From Macrocystis pyrifera (Eukaryota > Sar > Phaeophyceae > Laminariales > Laminariaceae): a stretch of 64,000 bases of DNA. The stretch lies in contig JASSKH010000002.1 in NCBI GenBank assembly GCA_031763025.1, positions 20,836,168-20,900,167 of the forward strand. The letters run 5' to 3'. Position 1 is the first letter of the stretch. Each line of letters begins with the position of its first letter. Below the pieces are notes generated by a model. The model did not search any database. It was not told where the DNA came from and was given only the letters and a program-made list of their open reading frames with translations. The translations under genes were made by a program, and so were the position numbers. This document shows, piece by piece, positions 43,701 through 56,882 of the stretch.

Positions 43701-44965
43701 GCGGGACGCATCCACTACCGCCAAAAGGGGGCATTGTGAAGAACCCGCACGAACATACATTGTCAAACAACGCGCCGACCTTACGCTTGATCGTCATCGG
43801 CGAAGCAATCACTATTTCATGTTGTCCCCTCACGACTAAACACTACACGGTGAGTGGGACTTAGGAGTGTGACGTCAGTCGTCATTGCAGCAGGGATGTA
43901 TACTGCCGAACGACGTTGACGCTTTGAAAGGCCCCTCCTCCGACACCGGGTCGACTAACGCGTGAAACACACGCTCGTGTTGGAGCACGATCGACTGTCC
44001 GTACCGTGCACAGGGTTTGCTGAGTTGTGACACGGCCGCTTGCCAATACTGAAATTGGTAGAAGCTTTTATGAAAGTGGTAAAAGCTTTCACCTACCTCC
44101 ATTACCAAAACTAATATTGCAGGAGAACGGGCGCCGCTCTACAAACTTTGCCTGCATGGCAGCGTTAGAGGGTTTTTGGTTGTATGAAAAAAAAAGAAAT
44201 TAGAAGGCATGTTGCTTGACCATCATTTGAGGAGATCAAGCCTTTGGTTTTCGCTTTCGTCAGCCGAGTGACCTTGACCATAGCTGAAATCGTTCGGATA
44301 CCTGCTACCAATGCTGTAGACATCGGCCGATTCAGGTGTTCGTCCACTTGCCAAACTAATTATCAATACCATCTTATTCCAAAAACTTAGGACCGCTTGC
44401 AACTGTGTATTCAATCTGAATGGCCCTTATATTGTTCGGGGCAGAGTGGCACCAGGTAGAATACACGGGTCGATCTCGAACCCTTCGGCAATTGCACCCA
44501 CCCACACGTTTTGGAACAAAACCACTTGGAAGCATAGAGGGTCGGACGCTGTTTGATCTACGTATCTGTAGAAGAATAGCAACAGAAGACACAAGTTTTC
44601 TTCAGTATTTGTTTCGTGAGTTATCAGCTTTCGTCCATATAACAGCGGTTCGTACTGTAGTAGCTGAAGATCATTTTGACCGGCTTCTGCGATGTGTTTT
44701 TCTTGCTTGATTTTAAGCGAGATATAAATAGTTTTCTTTTCGTCAAGGTAATAGACATATATGTTCGATTCCCTCAGCCCCGGTGATCACGAATGAGTCA
44801 GGTCGTTTCACTTGTCAAGACATCGTGTGAGTCTGAATCTTCCAAACGTCATATCGGACGTGGCCGAAATTCGAATGAACATATCGTTCCCACGAGAGGT
44901 TACAGTATTCTTCTGCCCCTTCATCGATGATTCAAAGTAGATATGGTATTTGTTTAGGCCTCCTG
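40767..44965. repeat. Large inverted repeat, left arm, inner segment
   Basis: The reverse complement of 59,384-63,589 along its full length, by eye roughly 85-90% identical in the parts I compared (for example 42,126-42,380 vs 62,000-62,252, and 42,720-42,930 vs 61,450-61,660). The last shared bases are TTAGGCCTCCTG at 44,954-44,965. The outer 2 kb is C-rich with several internal repeats of CAATGACGC.AGCG.CGACC (41,049, 41,688, 42,223). Confidence 0.88.
42126..42660 (+). pseudogene. Inward-facing ORF in the left arm (partner 61,710-62,252)
   Basis: The frame starts at ATG 42,129, has TAG at 42,459, then continues open to about 42,660. The right arm carries the same frame uninterrupted for 180 codons on the opposite strand. 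RIAGIRGQHRVY and LVLRKHCEIC are shared. I recognise no family. Absence of frame-shifting indels between the arms hints at coding, but many differences change residues. Confidence 0.3.
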
Positions 44966-44993
44966 TGTCCTGCGGAACCCCCACCGTTTCCAT
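42723..44993 (-). pseudogene. Outward-facing coding-like tract in the left arm (partner 59,426-61,656)
   Basis: Minus-strand open pieces at 44,808-44,993, 43,875-44,108, 43,197-43,622 and 42,723-42,929 have direct counterparts in the right arm. Shared segments include DMFIRISATSDMTFGRFR, IVLQHERVFHALVD and LHRWCSLLGKVNVCQDRN. The pieces lie in different frames with stops between. No family was recognised. In the 42,723-42,929 piece most base differences from the right arm alter the amino acid, so there is no sign of selection on the protein. Confidence 0.3.
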
Positions 44994-45743
44994 TCCCCCC
45001 CCTGGTTAGCCTTGGTTTAGCCTTTTGTTAGCTCTGGGTATTTGGTTCTGGTTAGTCTACAATATCTTAAGAGTAGTTTTTCAGAGTTAGTCTTGAATAG
45101 TCATCAGCAGTCATCTTCTTGGGAGTGTCTGTTTCCATCTACCGCCACCGGTATCGCTTGACCGACACCGTGTTGGCTACCGATCCGAGGCCGTGAATGT
45201 TTCCTTTTTGGGCGTGTTTGGGAGTATCATCGCCTCCGCCCCCCCCCCCCCCCTCGTTTGTTTTTTCTTCTTATCGCCTACGTCTCCGTGTAGCCTCCTT
45301 ACGTTCAGGCCGCTGAGTCGTAGGGATACCTTCATTTGCATTTGTGTTTGTATTCTACTAGCTAACAGCCAATTATCGGCGATATCGCGCCGAGGTAAAA
45401 TCGTATTGTAGCCTGAGCTGTACCCTGACCTTAGTCGGCTTCCGCCGACCCGTGTTTCAGACGCTCATCGGAGCTAGAAATATATCGAGCTTCCAGCTCA
45501 CCCGTGTTTCTTCCATGGTTGCCAAGTAGGGTCCTGATAACATTTCCGCCCCGGAAGGCCGTTAGTTAGCGGCCATACATAGTGGTTCGGACATTATCGA
45601 TTTCTCCTGACCTGTGTCCAGCTTTTGGTCTGTTTCCTGATCGCGATGGTATTTTGTTTTCTCTTTCCCTTTTCTTCCATTTTTCTTCTTGTTCAGTACT
45701 CCGCACACCCATCTGTCCTCTGGCAAACGACACCATGTTTGAT

Positions 45744-45815
45744 ATAGCCCCGGTTGGCCGAGTTGCACACGCTAGTGTTTGGGCCCCGCGCTATCTACTA
45801 CTTCGAACTGCACGC
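45744..45815 (+). repeat. Weak tRNA-like sequence (A/B boxes)
   Basis: GGTTGGCCGAGTTG (about 45,750-45,763) matches a Leu/Ser-type A box. TACTTCGAACTGC (about 45,798-45,810) is a poor B box at class-II tRNA spacing. No convincing acceptor stem. Confidence 0.2.
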
Positions 45816-48689
45816 GTTAGGCCGATTTTCTTCCGGATTTTCTTGCCGCCACCGTCTTTGAGTTTGTTTTTGTTGAGTTGCCTACCTTGCTACGTTTGCG
45901 GGTATTGTTCACACCACGAACAGGTCTCCGCGACGCCGCGTTGTTCGTTCCGTCTCTCGGTTATAGTAGTCCCTAGTACACGCAGCCCTCGTAGCACTCT
46001 AGCTGTGTCCCTTCTGTCTCGCGTGATGTCTACCAGGTTAGGACCTTCGCCACACGACAAGGCATGGCGCCTAGCGGATGTATATATATGTTTTTGAATT
46101 TTGATCACTGTCTCTTTTTTAGAGTTTGCTCGTTCGCCAACCCGGTTCAGCGAACAACCCTTTTGTACCTCCTTGGGCCCCAGACAATAGCTCCAGGAAT
46201 ACGTTTGTACGTCCTTCTTTTGCTTTCACTTCGGTCTTCGTTTTCTTCTTCAGCCTTCACACTGGCTTCTGTCTCCTTCTGCGTTCGTCTTTCTTTGTTT
46301 TCACTTCGTGTGATTTCTCCTTTCGCCTCCGCTTTGAGTTATGTCTGCCTTTTCTTTAGTCTCCCTTTTTGTGATTGTTCTGAGCGAACACCCCCCCTTC
46401 GTAGTGTTTGGGTCTTATTACGATGTGTGGGGGGATCCTTAGCCTCATTTGTTTTGTTTCGAATAGCCGCATCTTCGACCACCCTTTCCCTGGGCGTTTG
46501 GGATGAACTTTGTCATCACCCTCCGACCATCTTGTGGTCTGCTTATACGACTATCTATTCAGGGTGGGCTAATGTGATATGAGTGGAGTACTCATGGGCT
46601 ATAGATGTAGATGATTCGTTGCAGTCTTGTAGTCTCACGAATACGAGAATTATCCAAATAATGGATTAACCCAGCGGATATTCCGTTCGTCGAGAGTAAC
46701 GTTATTTTAGGAATGTTCCCTAGGGCGGATAACCCGCTAGACAAGAGCAATGCTCCTTAACGCAGATAGGACCACGAAGTGAGAGGTTCTTATATTAGCA
46801 AAAGAACGACCGGTAGCTATAGGAAAGTTCTGTAGGCGTACATCAGACAAGAGGAGTTTAGGAGAGCCTGTGGCGTGGGGTGGGACGAGTATATCGGGGC
46901 GTCGAGCCCCTCCCCCCTACCTCTCACTTCTCTACCAGAGCACCTCCTCAGCTCTCGCCATCAAAACAAAAAATCTAAATGAGAAGAAGCGACGCACTGC
47001 TTTCCAGCTGCCAGAATCACCTGCGTCCCTTACCACTACCCTTACCACTACCCTATAAGCGGCCACCGCTTCACACTACCGCGTGCATGTAGCAGTGTAG
47101 TATCAACCACAGAAACAGTAGTACTTAGTTCCTGCCGACTACTCTTCATAGTTATTACTCTTTCCTTCGAGCTACACACCAGCCCATGGCTCTCGTTTCC
47201 GCCAAGGGCAGCTATACGGGTGTTACCTGTGACTCCTTTTTCGCCTTCCGACGCCCCCGGGATTTCGCGCTAACCACATCCCGAAGGGAAACCTTGTATA
47301 AGTATACATGATCATATAGAGCCGCACGTGATACACAAAATGCACAGCTTTAACTACAATGCAATGCGTCCATTTACATGTTGCAGTGGAGTACCCACTT
47401 TAGGACCACCAGGTTACAACGCCGTTGACGATTTATTATCTCTACTTTGTCTCGAACCTTTCGACTTGGCAAACAACCATTGGCATTCTAGGTATACATA
47501 GTCCATATTTCTTTTTTCGTGTCAAGGCTACGTATTTCACCTGCTCTTTTTGTGTCCCGGAAAGTCTCATACTGGATAGTCTGAATCATTCGGTCGCAGG
47601 GGATCATAGTGAATAGGACTAAATATTTCTAGTATAACAGGTAAATATAAGGGGTATCGCGTGTACTATAGGTCCTATTTAATATGGCCCCCCGTACTGG
47701 TACTGCACTGTACATGTGCCTAACGTTGACGCTAATTCCAAGTGTTTCGTCCCAGCCATGGGAGTGCAGTTGTAAAGGGGTTAACGTGGGTATCCCATTG
47801 TACCGGGAGGCCCTTGGGCCAGACGTCTCTACAGGTACAACGAAACACATGAGCAAGAATTTTCAACGATATAAAACTGGACCAATCATTTTTCCCTAGC
47901 GAAATTCGGAGTTTGATCGGCCCATCTGTCCCGGTGGCTCCTCGTGGATCCTCGATCTTCAGTTCCGAAACTTTCGATCACTCCGCTTCCTAGATGTATT
48001 TCTAAAAAATGTTTTTGAAGTTTCACAGCGTACTACAAACACTATCAACCCATGCACGCGAGACCCCGCTCCCCTCTCCCTCCCCCTCTTTGCCACTTCA
48101 CTCAGGCTTCCCTCTTCACCTCAGACCGGTCTGCCCTCTGTCTCCATAAATGACAAGTCGATGTCACCCACACCCCGCGCTGTGCCGTGGAGCTCTAGGG
48201 CAGTACCTTTTTGCCCACGGGGTGAGGGGGTCGCACCGTCCGACCGCGCGCTACACAGCGGACCTCGAACGCCTCCTCTTACGCATTACATGCACGCGAG
48301 TACGAACCTACATGTCTTCGTTTCTAGGGTTTCGACATGAAAAAAATCACGGCCGAAGAAACAAGCATCTGCGTTCGTGGGGAGGAAGACGAAACTGGCT
48401 ACACTCAGGATCGACTTTATTGAACTCCGCTGTTACTTTGGTCCTCGTGTCAACGGTTACACCATCATGTGGACGTTCTGCTCAAGACGCTAAAGGTTGG
48501 AGAAGCCAAGGAGCGCGGTCGTTCGAAACAAGGTCGGTCAACTGATGGCGAAGTCAAGGATTGCTGTCGTCCGAAACCTCTGTCTATAATTAGCAAAACA
48601 AGCAAGATTTGGACTGTCTGATCTGTATTATTAGACGATGCTACCTTCTGAACAACTTGAAGTAAGTTATTAAATCACGTTGGACTGGT

Positions 48690-48745
48690 AACCGGGGTGT
48701 TATGACTCACAGGGCCTTCGTTCGAGCAAACACGGCTTTCGCAAA
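48690..48745 (+). repeat. Weak tRNA-like fragment
   Basis: GGACTGGTAACC (about 48,695) resembles a tRNA-Thr-type anticodon loop, and GTTCGAGC about 30 bases on resembles a T-loop. The D-arm is not recognisable. Perhaps a decayed SINE head. Confidence 0.2.
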
Positions 48746-50142
48746 GTCGAAACTTGTAAAATTTACGTACAGAAGTCACCTCGGCTGATGACCAATGCTT
48801 TCCTCACCTTTATATCTGGTCAGCGCGATAGCGATGTCCGCTAAGAATGGTCGCACGGTCGTTGAGCAGGTTTCCATGTAGATTACAGTAGACGTTTGTG
48901 GTGCTGATGACAAACAATGTATGAATATATGCCGATCAGGTTTTACAATGATTGTTCAAAACAGATAAAACCTACTTTCTGGCTTTTGAGCATGCGCCAT
49001 TCGTCTGTCACGAGTTTCGTCTGACGCTGTACCACCAGCAGTTCATCCCCTCGCCAACCTTGTTGAGAGTGGTTCTAGTTTATCTAACCTGAGGATCTAC
49101 GCGCTTAGCTCGATCAGACGTACCGCGAGCTCGCGATGATCGATTGATTGATGTCAAATTGCATCAGGCACTACCAGTAATCGAGGATTGCCCTCTCTCT
49201 CCAACTCGGAACCCTTGAAAGAGTGGACGGGCGAAATAGCTAAGTGGGGGTATTCATATTCCGGTCTGTTGTAAAGCCCTTCGATACTGCCGATGACTGT
49301 ATTATACTTGCACGTGCATTAAATTAGAGTCAGCACCTTCATCAGCGGTAAAAAAGAGCTATCCGCCCAATCTCTAGAACACACCCGTTACCTCCCTTGA
49401 GGACGCTATCAAGGGCAGCCGCCCAGGCACAATCGACCGCTCCCAGCTAAGAGGAAACGGTCATACGTAACGTCGCTAGTTCTCGTTCAGAAACAGATAG
49501 CTCGATGTGTCTGTTTTCAAATCGTCGCTGCTCCCGTCATCTGCAGCCACAAAACGTCGTGCTGTTGAAATCAACACGGCCGCCAGTTTGCGTGACACCC
49601 TACAAAGGATGATGCAGCCATAGCTTGTTGACTTCAAGCGCAAGATCATCGAATGGGTCCGGATCTTCTCAAGATTGCAAGCAAAGCTCGAAGCGAGGCG
49701 TTCCCACGTCACTTGCCCCAAGTTCAACAAACCGATGGGACATCTGTCTCTGTTCAACTAAAGCTTGCAGATATAATCTTGGTCGGCGAGGAAAAAACCC
49801 CGACGATTGTTAAGCGAAAATGCGGGGCCTCGGAGTATAAAGTCCACCTACGTACAACTGTCTCTAAAAGACTGTGTCTGACCCTAAGCCTAAGACCAAC
49901 TGCTATGAAAAGTACTGTTTGGGGCCACAGGGACTGAAGGTTTGGTCCGAAAATACGCGTTTTTTCTCGACGGAAGAGTCCAAAAAAACAGTAGACTCCT
50001 CAGGATTCTCCTTGCGAGTTTCTGGGACCTTGCTGGAATGAGGTTTTACCAAAAACCGACGAACCTCCATGAGTTAATGCCCCAGTTCTGACAAACAAAA
50101 CCCTCCGGAAAAAAACCGATTGGTTACGCCACAAATGTATCT

Positions 50143-50298
50143 GGAACCCTAGACAAACTGATAAGTGCTCCAGAACGCACTCGGAAAATGTACCGAGTAG
50201 ATCACCAGGAATACATACACCGTGTATATCCTCCCTACGATCTACCCGGTAGAATTCCGAGTGCGTTCTGAATCACCCCTCCGTTTGTCTAGGGTCCC
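50143..50298. mobile_element. Foldback (MITE-like) element, ~156 bp
   Basis: Arms 50,143-50,219 and 50,222-50,298 are reverse complements with several mismatches: GGAACCCTAGACAAAC pairs with GTTTGTCTAGGGTCCC, and CAGAACGCACTCGG with CCGAGTGCGTTCTG. The loop is almost absent, so the element would form a long hairpin. Confidence 0.65.
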
Positions 50299-53200
50299 AA
50301 GTTTATTTTCTTTTTTAATTCAAAGAATCAGTCTGAGGGACTCGTTCTTCAGAACTAAGGCAAACAATCTTGGCGTTTTTTTGCTGATATTTTGCGAAAA
50401 AGCATAATGTCCAACGAACTGGCAACATGGACAAACAGTCAAACTACGACCCCGGAGAAAGCAGAAAATACCCGACCAAGCTCTAGAAAACCTGTCGGGA
50501 GCATCCTGCGTAGTCTACCTGTGTCTTTGACAGCTACCTCGAGTAAAAGCCGTTTTTTTTTTTCGCCTTGACAACGCAGTTCCAGCAGCCCAAATATGAT
50601 TTCCCATAGGAAAGAATTTGTCTAACAATGAAATAACAATGGTGAGCACTGCTGCTGCTGACGTGTTTTGTCAACGTCGCTTGTATTTTGGAACTGTCAT
50701 CCAAGTTTGTGCACCGAACCAGTACTGTTGAACGTAGACCTATCCTCCTTTGTTAGCTCGATGCGTTGCGAGCCGCAAGCGACCCACCCCTGATTTCATA
50801 GGAATGCGTCAGACACTGACCGCGATCTGACATTGCGCTTGTACTGTCGAAAGCCCTTGCTGCCCGCTCACGTGGTTCGGATGCACTTTTCTATGTAAGA
50901 TTTGTGTGTGCATTAGAAGAAATCATTGATTGGGCGAATTAAACGTGGGCCCTTTTCATCGTCCGGTGTATCCATGCGACACGCGACCATTTCGACGACC
51001 TTTCACTGGATGTTGACGAGGTAGCTGCCGTGCGTTTCACGGTGTTACGGCCATGTCGATTGTTGTAGAATTTTCTATATTACGTTTTTCTTTTTTGTCC
51101 ACGACATAGCGGGCGCTTGGGGGCGGTGACGAGTTCAGCTCTCAAACAGCATATATATATATATATGGCTCCAGGCGCGTGTGAAACGAAATTGCTCTGA
51201 TAGCTGTGACGTGTTTCCCACTACTGTTTGAGTCTTCGTCTCGATGTTGAAATATATATGCATATCTCAAGATGTGGCACGTTATGCATTTTGAACCCCC
51301 AACCGGTCGTGTGTGTCCGTTCGCGAACCTCCACCTCCACACATACCCCCACCCCCACCCTCGACGATTGCTGTAGAGAATTGCGAAAATCCTCGTCGCG
51401 CCTTCCTCCCCTCGCGTTTCGTTTCTTATTACGAAAAATCATTTAAATTGGCTTTTTTGTGTCGCGTTCAGACCGGCCGGTGAACTGGTCGAATGAGGAG
51501 TGCGCGCATGCGACACGTCGCCGAGAGATGGAGGATTACACCTACACGTTTCGATATATTAGGCGTGTACGGCCAACTGGAGGGTCATTTGGCGGGATAT
51601 CGAGCGGGCGCCGGAGGTAGCGTCCCGCCTGTAGGTGCCACCGGAGGCCGAAAGTTTTCGATATGTGCGTGACTATGGACCCAAAGACAATTCGAAAATC
51701 ATCTGTTCAATGCGATCCAGCAGATCTATGTGCTTGAAAACGATGGAGAAACCGTCCGAAAAAGTCTCAGAGAGGTGCCTAAAAACGAACTCATTTGCTA
51801 ATACCGCGAACCTAAATAGGTGCGTCAAAAAAGAAATTGTCGCCGGCGAAAAGACATGCGCGACGTTTGTTCGACGGGATCAATATGTTTTCATTTTTTC
51901 CACCTACGGCAACCAAACGCGACGGGGCGCGAACGCATGTGGGGTCAACAGTGAGTCCGCCCCGAAATTTGGTTAGAGCAACAGCTAATGAATGCCCTAG
52001 TGAAAATGTACCACTATTGCTATAGGATGCTCGCTTTGGTGGACATATATTATTCATGCGAACCAATTACAGGCTAGTTCAGGCTGAATCCAAACAAAAA
52101 TTAAGAGTGGGAAGTTCACGCCGTTGTTGGGAGATAGGTCCGGATTTTTCACACACTTGTTGTATAAGCCCCTCATAACCCGTTAACGAACGTTTTTTCC
52201 CATCAGATATTTGTTCTTGTTTTTCATTTGGAGTTTTGGGTCTTAAGAAACCCCAAGCGCCCGACGAAAGTAAAAATAGAACGCACCCGTTAGTCAAGGC
52301 GTCAGCATGGAATAACGGCACAAACATGTGTGAACATTTTCAGGATATATCTCCAAACATCTAAGAAATTGAAAAATAGTAAACTTTTGTGCAGAAAGCA
52401 TTACGTATTACGCCATTGCTTTTTAATTACCTGGGTTCAGTATAGGATCAACTTCGGACGCTGAAGATGACTTGACTTTGGCCCTACTAGTCAGATCTTG
52501 CTCTAAAGTCTTGACAAACGTATCATTCCTCTTGGAGTACCTCTTACCGACTCGTTCAGAAACAAAAATGAAGGGAAAAAAAAAAAAAAACGTTTTTTTT
52601 CGTCCGGCGCCTGGTTGTTCGGGCCCTCTCTTGAGGTTAATGGTTGGATATGACACAGTGCCGTCCCTATCTCCACCCCAGAACCTCAACAGAAAAACTG
52701 ACTACTTCATTTTCTTCCGCTGTTCACGACGGTCGAGTAGATAATGTCAGCGGATTTCATGGCTGACGATGTGTTGGGTGTTTAGCTTGAGCAAGGTCGT
52801 ACGGTTGGCTGTCCGTCCAGGTGAACTACTTAAGTTGAGTACCCGCTTCCAAGCATGTGTATAAGGTAATCCCAATATGTATTTCCTCGTTATGATTCTT
52901 TCTGAACCATAAATGGCGAGAATAACATTTGCCTCAAATAGTTCAGAGTTGGAGCTCCATGAGTGGTAGGAGTACCAGCGCACGGCTGTGCTACCACTTG
53001 CCAAGGGCGTACCAACACGACACCCGAGCAAAACTAATGTAATAAATAGCATACTCACCGAGGATTTGAATACATGGCTGCCTGTGCTTCTATCGCCGAA
53101 ACCTGTGACGCATGTGCATAAGCCTTTGCAGATGCCATTGCCGCGGCAGACGTGGAGATTGCGGTGGAGGCGGCGGCTTTGCTTCACGCCCACGGATAGC

Positions 53201-54640
53201 AGGCGAACGCAGCGATGGCAGTGGTAGCAACTGTGTGGATTCACGCACACACCGCACAAGCTTCACAGATGGCAAAACAAGCGGCCATGCGTTTTGATAC
53301 CAAGGTGAGCATGGCTCTGTTAGTACGTTTGTTCGGGTGTCATGTTGTCATTTGTTCATGTCCAGAGAAAAGCCGTTCGAGGGCCGAGTAGCAACATAAG
53401 AGAGAGAAAAGAGAGGACACACGAAGTGTGGATATGCGCGCGCACAACCATCGTCTATCCACTCGGTTCCACGGCTACATGTATACTCCACAGCTCGTTG
53501 CTTGGACGGCCCAGTGCAGCGTTCATTGGTGTTCGGTGAGCTTAGCTACGTGTAATAGCACTGTCCCGAGGATCAACCAAAATCCTTCTTCCCGTGACGA
53601 CGTTTGTGTACATACGTGAAACGAAATATGAACTACGGACTTGGTAATTGCACCGCAGTACTACCTGATTAGACGTCAGTACGTCATTACTCACATGTGT
53701 GACTTCCAAGTGGTAAATTAAATGCGAACTGCTGACGGTCGTGCTTCTGCTTCTTCAGCTGTACTCCATGCTACTCAAAGTGTTCTGCCTGGTACATAGG
53801 CTGCTTTACTGCAGTCGCTGCTGAACAGTTGACCACGAAAATAGGATGATGTGGGCTGCTTATAGACAAGATTTAGGAATGGAGACATAAGCGCCCAACC
53901 GCTGTGAGATTAATCCATATCAAGGAGAGAAGACAACACTACACTTGTCCAAAAGTTCAGAGTGACGAACAAACGACAAACGTCAGACTTATTTCCGTAA
54001 AAAAATAGCCACGATACTACGATTGTATATAGATCGTTAGTCAGAGAACGGTATAACGGGGGTATAAACGGTATACCGGGGGTGTTTAACGATATTTTCC
54101 AGTGAAAGAGAAATTCATCAGCAAGACATTGCGTCGGCTGTGTTTCTCTGGGCAGATCACCCATTTACCGGGATATGACCATGATCGCCAGGGTACACCC
54201 GCTTCCAACATCTTGAGGTGGTTTTACTCGATATTTCGGGTGGGATTCGCCTTTTCAGTTGTGCACAATATCGATCGGTACGACGTTCAACGACGACCCG
54301 GTCAACCTCGGGACGAAGCAAGACGACACCGCAACACCATCTATCCTACAGTGCGTACAACAGGGCTACAGCATGCTAGCAACGAGAAATTTCGTGGGTC
54401 AGAACATCAGAAAACCACGATGTCGTTCAGTCATCTGCGGCATGTGAAGGTCCTTAGCCCCATCCATTCCGCATGGCTGTGGGTGCCCAGAAACCATCGA
54501 ATAATATATCTGTACGACAGCACGTCCATTAAACCACCGAACAGCTTCGGCAATTGAATCGTCTTGGTTGCAGTCTACAACAGGTACCAGCACCGGTTAA
54601 AGAGTAGTGCAATAGGCTATGACTGGTGGTACGACCGCTG
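50299..54640. other. Central region, second part; no identified gene
   Basis: The longest frame is 52,747-53,259 on the minus strand (170 codons, Cys/His in its N-terminal part, no recognised finger spacing). Its + strand complement, 53,070-53,300, reads as an Ala-rich stretch (AFADAIAAADVEIAVEAAA) with two stops, which could equally be a decayed helical protein. Minus-strand frames at 52,423-52,689, 52,079-52,327 and 51,812-52,066 are unassigned. A (TA)n run is at 51,150-51,164. Confidence 0.35.
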
Positions 54641-54654
54641 CTGCACTAGCGGGT

Positions 54655-54850
54655 CGGTGTTTTACTCACCCACCCACCCACCCATCACCCACTCCCCCAC
54701 CCCCAACCCGACACAAATAACCCACCCACCCGCTTCGCCCACAGACCCAGGCATCCACCCATCTACGCACCCTCCCGCTCATGTGTTATTGAACACCCAC
54801 CCCGCAACCGAACCCAATCCAAAACAATCCAAGCCAACCAATCGGAAGAT
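54655..54850 (+). repeat. CCCACCCA-type microsatellite-like tract
   Basis: Repeated CACCCACC and CCCA words with little G. The overlapping 124-codon frame (54,564-54,938) encodes Pro/Thr/His-rich low-complexity sequence produced by the repeat. Confidence 0.6.
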
Positions 54851-56680
54851 ACGAGTAGCTACATCATATGCTTTGAACAATTCAACTGAATCCAACCTAT
54901 CTAAGGGTATTAGCTACATTGTAAACAAGAGGAGGTAATCGGGAAAGACCGTCGCTTTTACTAGCCATGCACACACCACAGGTGGCCATTTTTGGATAAG
55001 TTGCAGGCGTTCGAGGCGATAATCGCAACTTCCGCTCGTTGGGTGTGATAGGCACTGCGTATCGCAAGATGCCCAAATATACCGTATGCGTGAGAGAGGT
55101 GGACGCGTGAGGTCTATCGTCAGGTTTGTAGATGATTTCCCAACGTTCGATTAACGTATGACGCATATCATACTGCGGTACAGGTGCACCGTTGATTTTC
55201 TCCTTGTCTCCTCACATGACCTTGAGGAGCTCTGTACCTCACCTCAAAATATGATTTTGGAGAAAAGTGTGAACTGGTACGCGATGAACAATCCCGTGGC
55301 CTAGTAGTAAATACGTAACGAAAAACTCTGCAGCACAAGACTGTACTTCATACGATTTGTGGGAAAGAAGTCCCGTCTTTCAGAAACAATTTATGCCTAG
55401 AAGTGCTACGGAACCTCTATCGTAGCACGCGTCTTGAATTACTCCAGCGAATATTTATACTACGGTACCAGGATATGTATAAAGAGGGTTCGCGACGGCG
55501 GACTGACGCCCACCTAGGCTACACGCATACACCTGAGGACCGAGGATTGTTGCTGTCGCGGGTGTGCATCGTTTTCGTTTCCATCTCGTTGTTGTCTTCG
55601 CCCATTTTGTTTTTCGTTTCGAGTACCGTTTGTCTCCGGTTGTTTCGCGTTTGGTTTTCACTCCATGCTTTCGATACTCTGTCCGGGGTTTGTACGTTTG
55701 CCGCTTTATTCGCCGTCGTGCTTTCGTTCGGTTTATATGTTCTCGAGTGTCTCCGATTTTCGTCGAACAGCGCAACAGTAAGCGAAACTATTGACAAAAC
55801 ATACGTATCTGGGCACATTGTGACGTGTGCATCGACTAACCTGGATAAGTTGTGTGGGCACGTGTAGAGGCGTATTACAATCTATGGTCAGCCTATTCTT
55901 GACAAATTGCATCAATTTTCACCGCGACGAACTCACGAGGCCGACTGCGCGCTGTTGAACACTGATGGCCGACGCCTAAAATTCAACTACCTGTATATAC
56001 TGTTCAGAAAATAAGCATGGTTTGGTGTGCAGTATTAATATGAGACCTGGGGATGGAACGTTTATGAGGTATAGGAGCTACTATACCAGTAGCTAAAATG
56101 AAATGATGTGGGGAATGGACATTGGGAAACGGCCGGCAGAGAAGCGTATGAGGGATACTCCTGATTTACAGAAGGATGACCGGTTAATATAAGAACGGCC
56201 TCTACGCTATATGGTCGGAAGGCAAGCATAATAATAATAAAATATTGTGATAATAGTATGACCAACAACTTGTTTTTATAAGCTATATAAAAGGTGAGCA
56301 CTCCAAAGTGTTGAGAGACAAGATCGCATGCATAGCACACATCGCGCACTACGGTCTTTACATACCGGTATTTGGCAAGATTCCAACAGGCTTGCGGGCA
56401 ACGTGAGCCGTAACGACCCTGCCGGGAAGCACCATGTGTTACTGTTGTATGAATAAGCGTCGTATCTAGTGCAGGTCGTCTTCCCTTGCACCGTGAGGTT
56501 TTCACACCTTCTGTACCCTGCCGCTGTAAGCAACAATACCTATTCATACTACAGTAATTCTACTTTAGTTTTGGAGATACAAATATAACATTGAATGGTC
56601 TCGTTAGAAAAATATGGTGTCCCCCTTCCATGATCTAAGCACCTACCAACTACGCACAGGGATCGTCTTGGCTACCTACA
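54851..56680. other. Central region, third part; no identified gene
   Basis: A 154-codon + frame at 55,403-55,867 has a hydrophobic middle that could mimic membrane segments, but the opposite strand is equally open (55,455-55,818). TGGCCTAGTAGTAAA near 55,299 resembles an A box without a good B box. A 161-codon minus frame at 56,062-56,547 has no recognised motif. Confidence 0.35.
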
Positions 56681-56699
56681 TGTGGACGTATCCCGGTGT

Positions 56700-56875
56700 A
56701 GTGCGTTAGTGGATCCCCTGCTGTATTGGGTCACATCGCCAAAAATGAGTGGTGGATCACCGGGTTAGTGGATCACTGTTAAAAAAACCCGGGTGGATCT
56801 CCATGTTTAGTGAATCACATTTTGGAAACTGAGTGGTGGATTATCGGGCTACCGTATCACAATTCTAAAATACAT
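56700..56875 (+). repeat. ~97-bp tandem duplication with GTGGATCAC words
   Basis: GAGTGGTGGATCACCGGG near 56,748 and GAGTGGTGGATTATCGGG near 56,840 define two units; GTGGATC recurs between them. Confidence 0.55.
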
Positions 56876-56882
56876 GTCGGCC

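Larger units (their letters stand above)
44966..50142. other. Central region, first part; no identified gene
   Basis: A C15 run at 45,239-45,253 and GTTAGCC-like microrepeats (45,005-45,050) lie near the arm end. At 45,582-46,097 and 46,064-46,582 two + strand frames of 171 and 172 codons overlap, but the strand is C/T-rich and the complementary strand is A/G-rich like the LINE; I cannot identify either. A C/T-rich patch is at 48,060-48,130. A 94-codon + frame at 49,653-49,937 (LLKIASKARSEAFPRHL) looks protein-like but has no recognised domain. Confidence 0.4.

Noticed and set aside
45582..46582. Two long + strand frames (171 and 172 codons) as genes
   Set aside because: They derive from a C/T-rich strand, overlap out of frame, and have no recognised domain; the opposite strand is A/G-rich like decayed LINE sequence. 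Kept only as a region note.
52747..53259. 170-codon Cys/His-containing minus ORF as a zinc-finger gene
   Set aside because: The Cys/His spacing fits no finger I know, and the complementary strand reads as an Ala-rich protein-like stretch, so the coding strand is undecided.
54564..54938. Pro/Thr/His-rich 124-codon protein
   Set aside because: Low-complexity translation of a CCCACCCA repeat.
55290..55370. tRNA or SINE head at TGGCCTAGTAGTAAA
   Set aside because: The A box is good but the only B-box candidate (CATACGATTTG) is poor and displaced.
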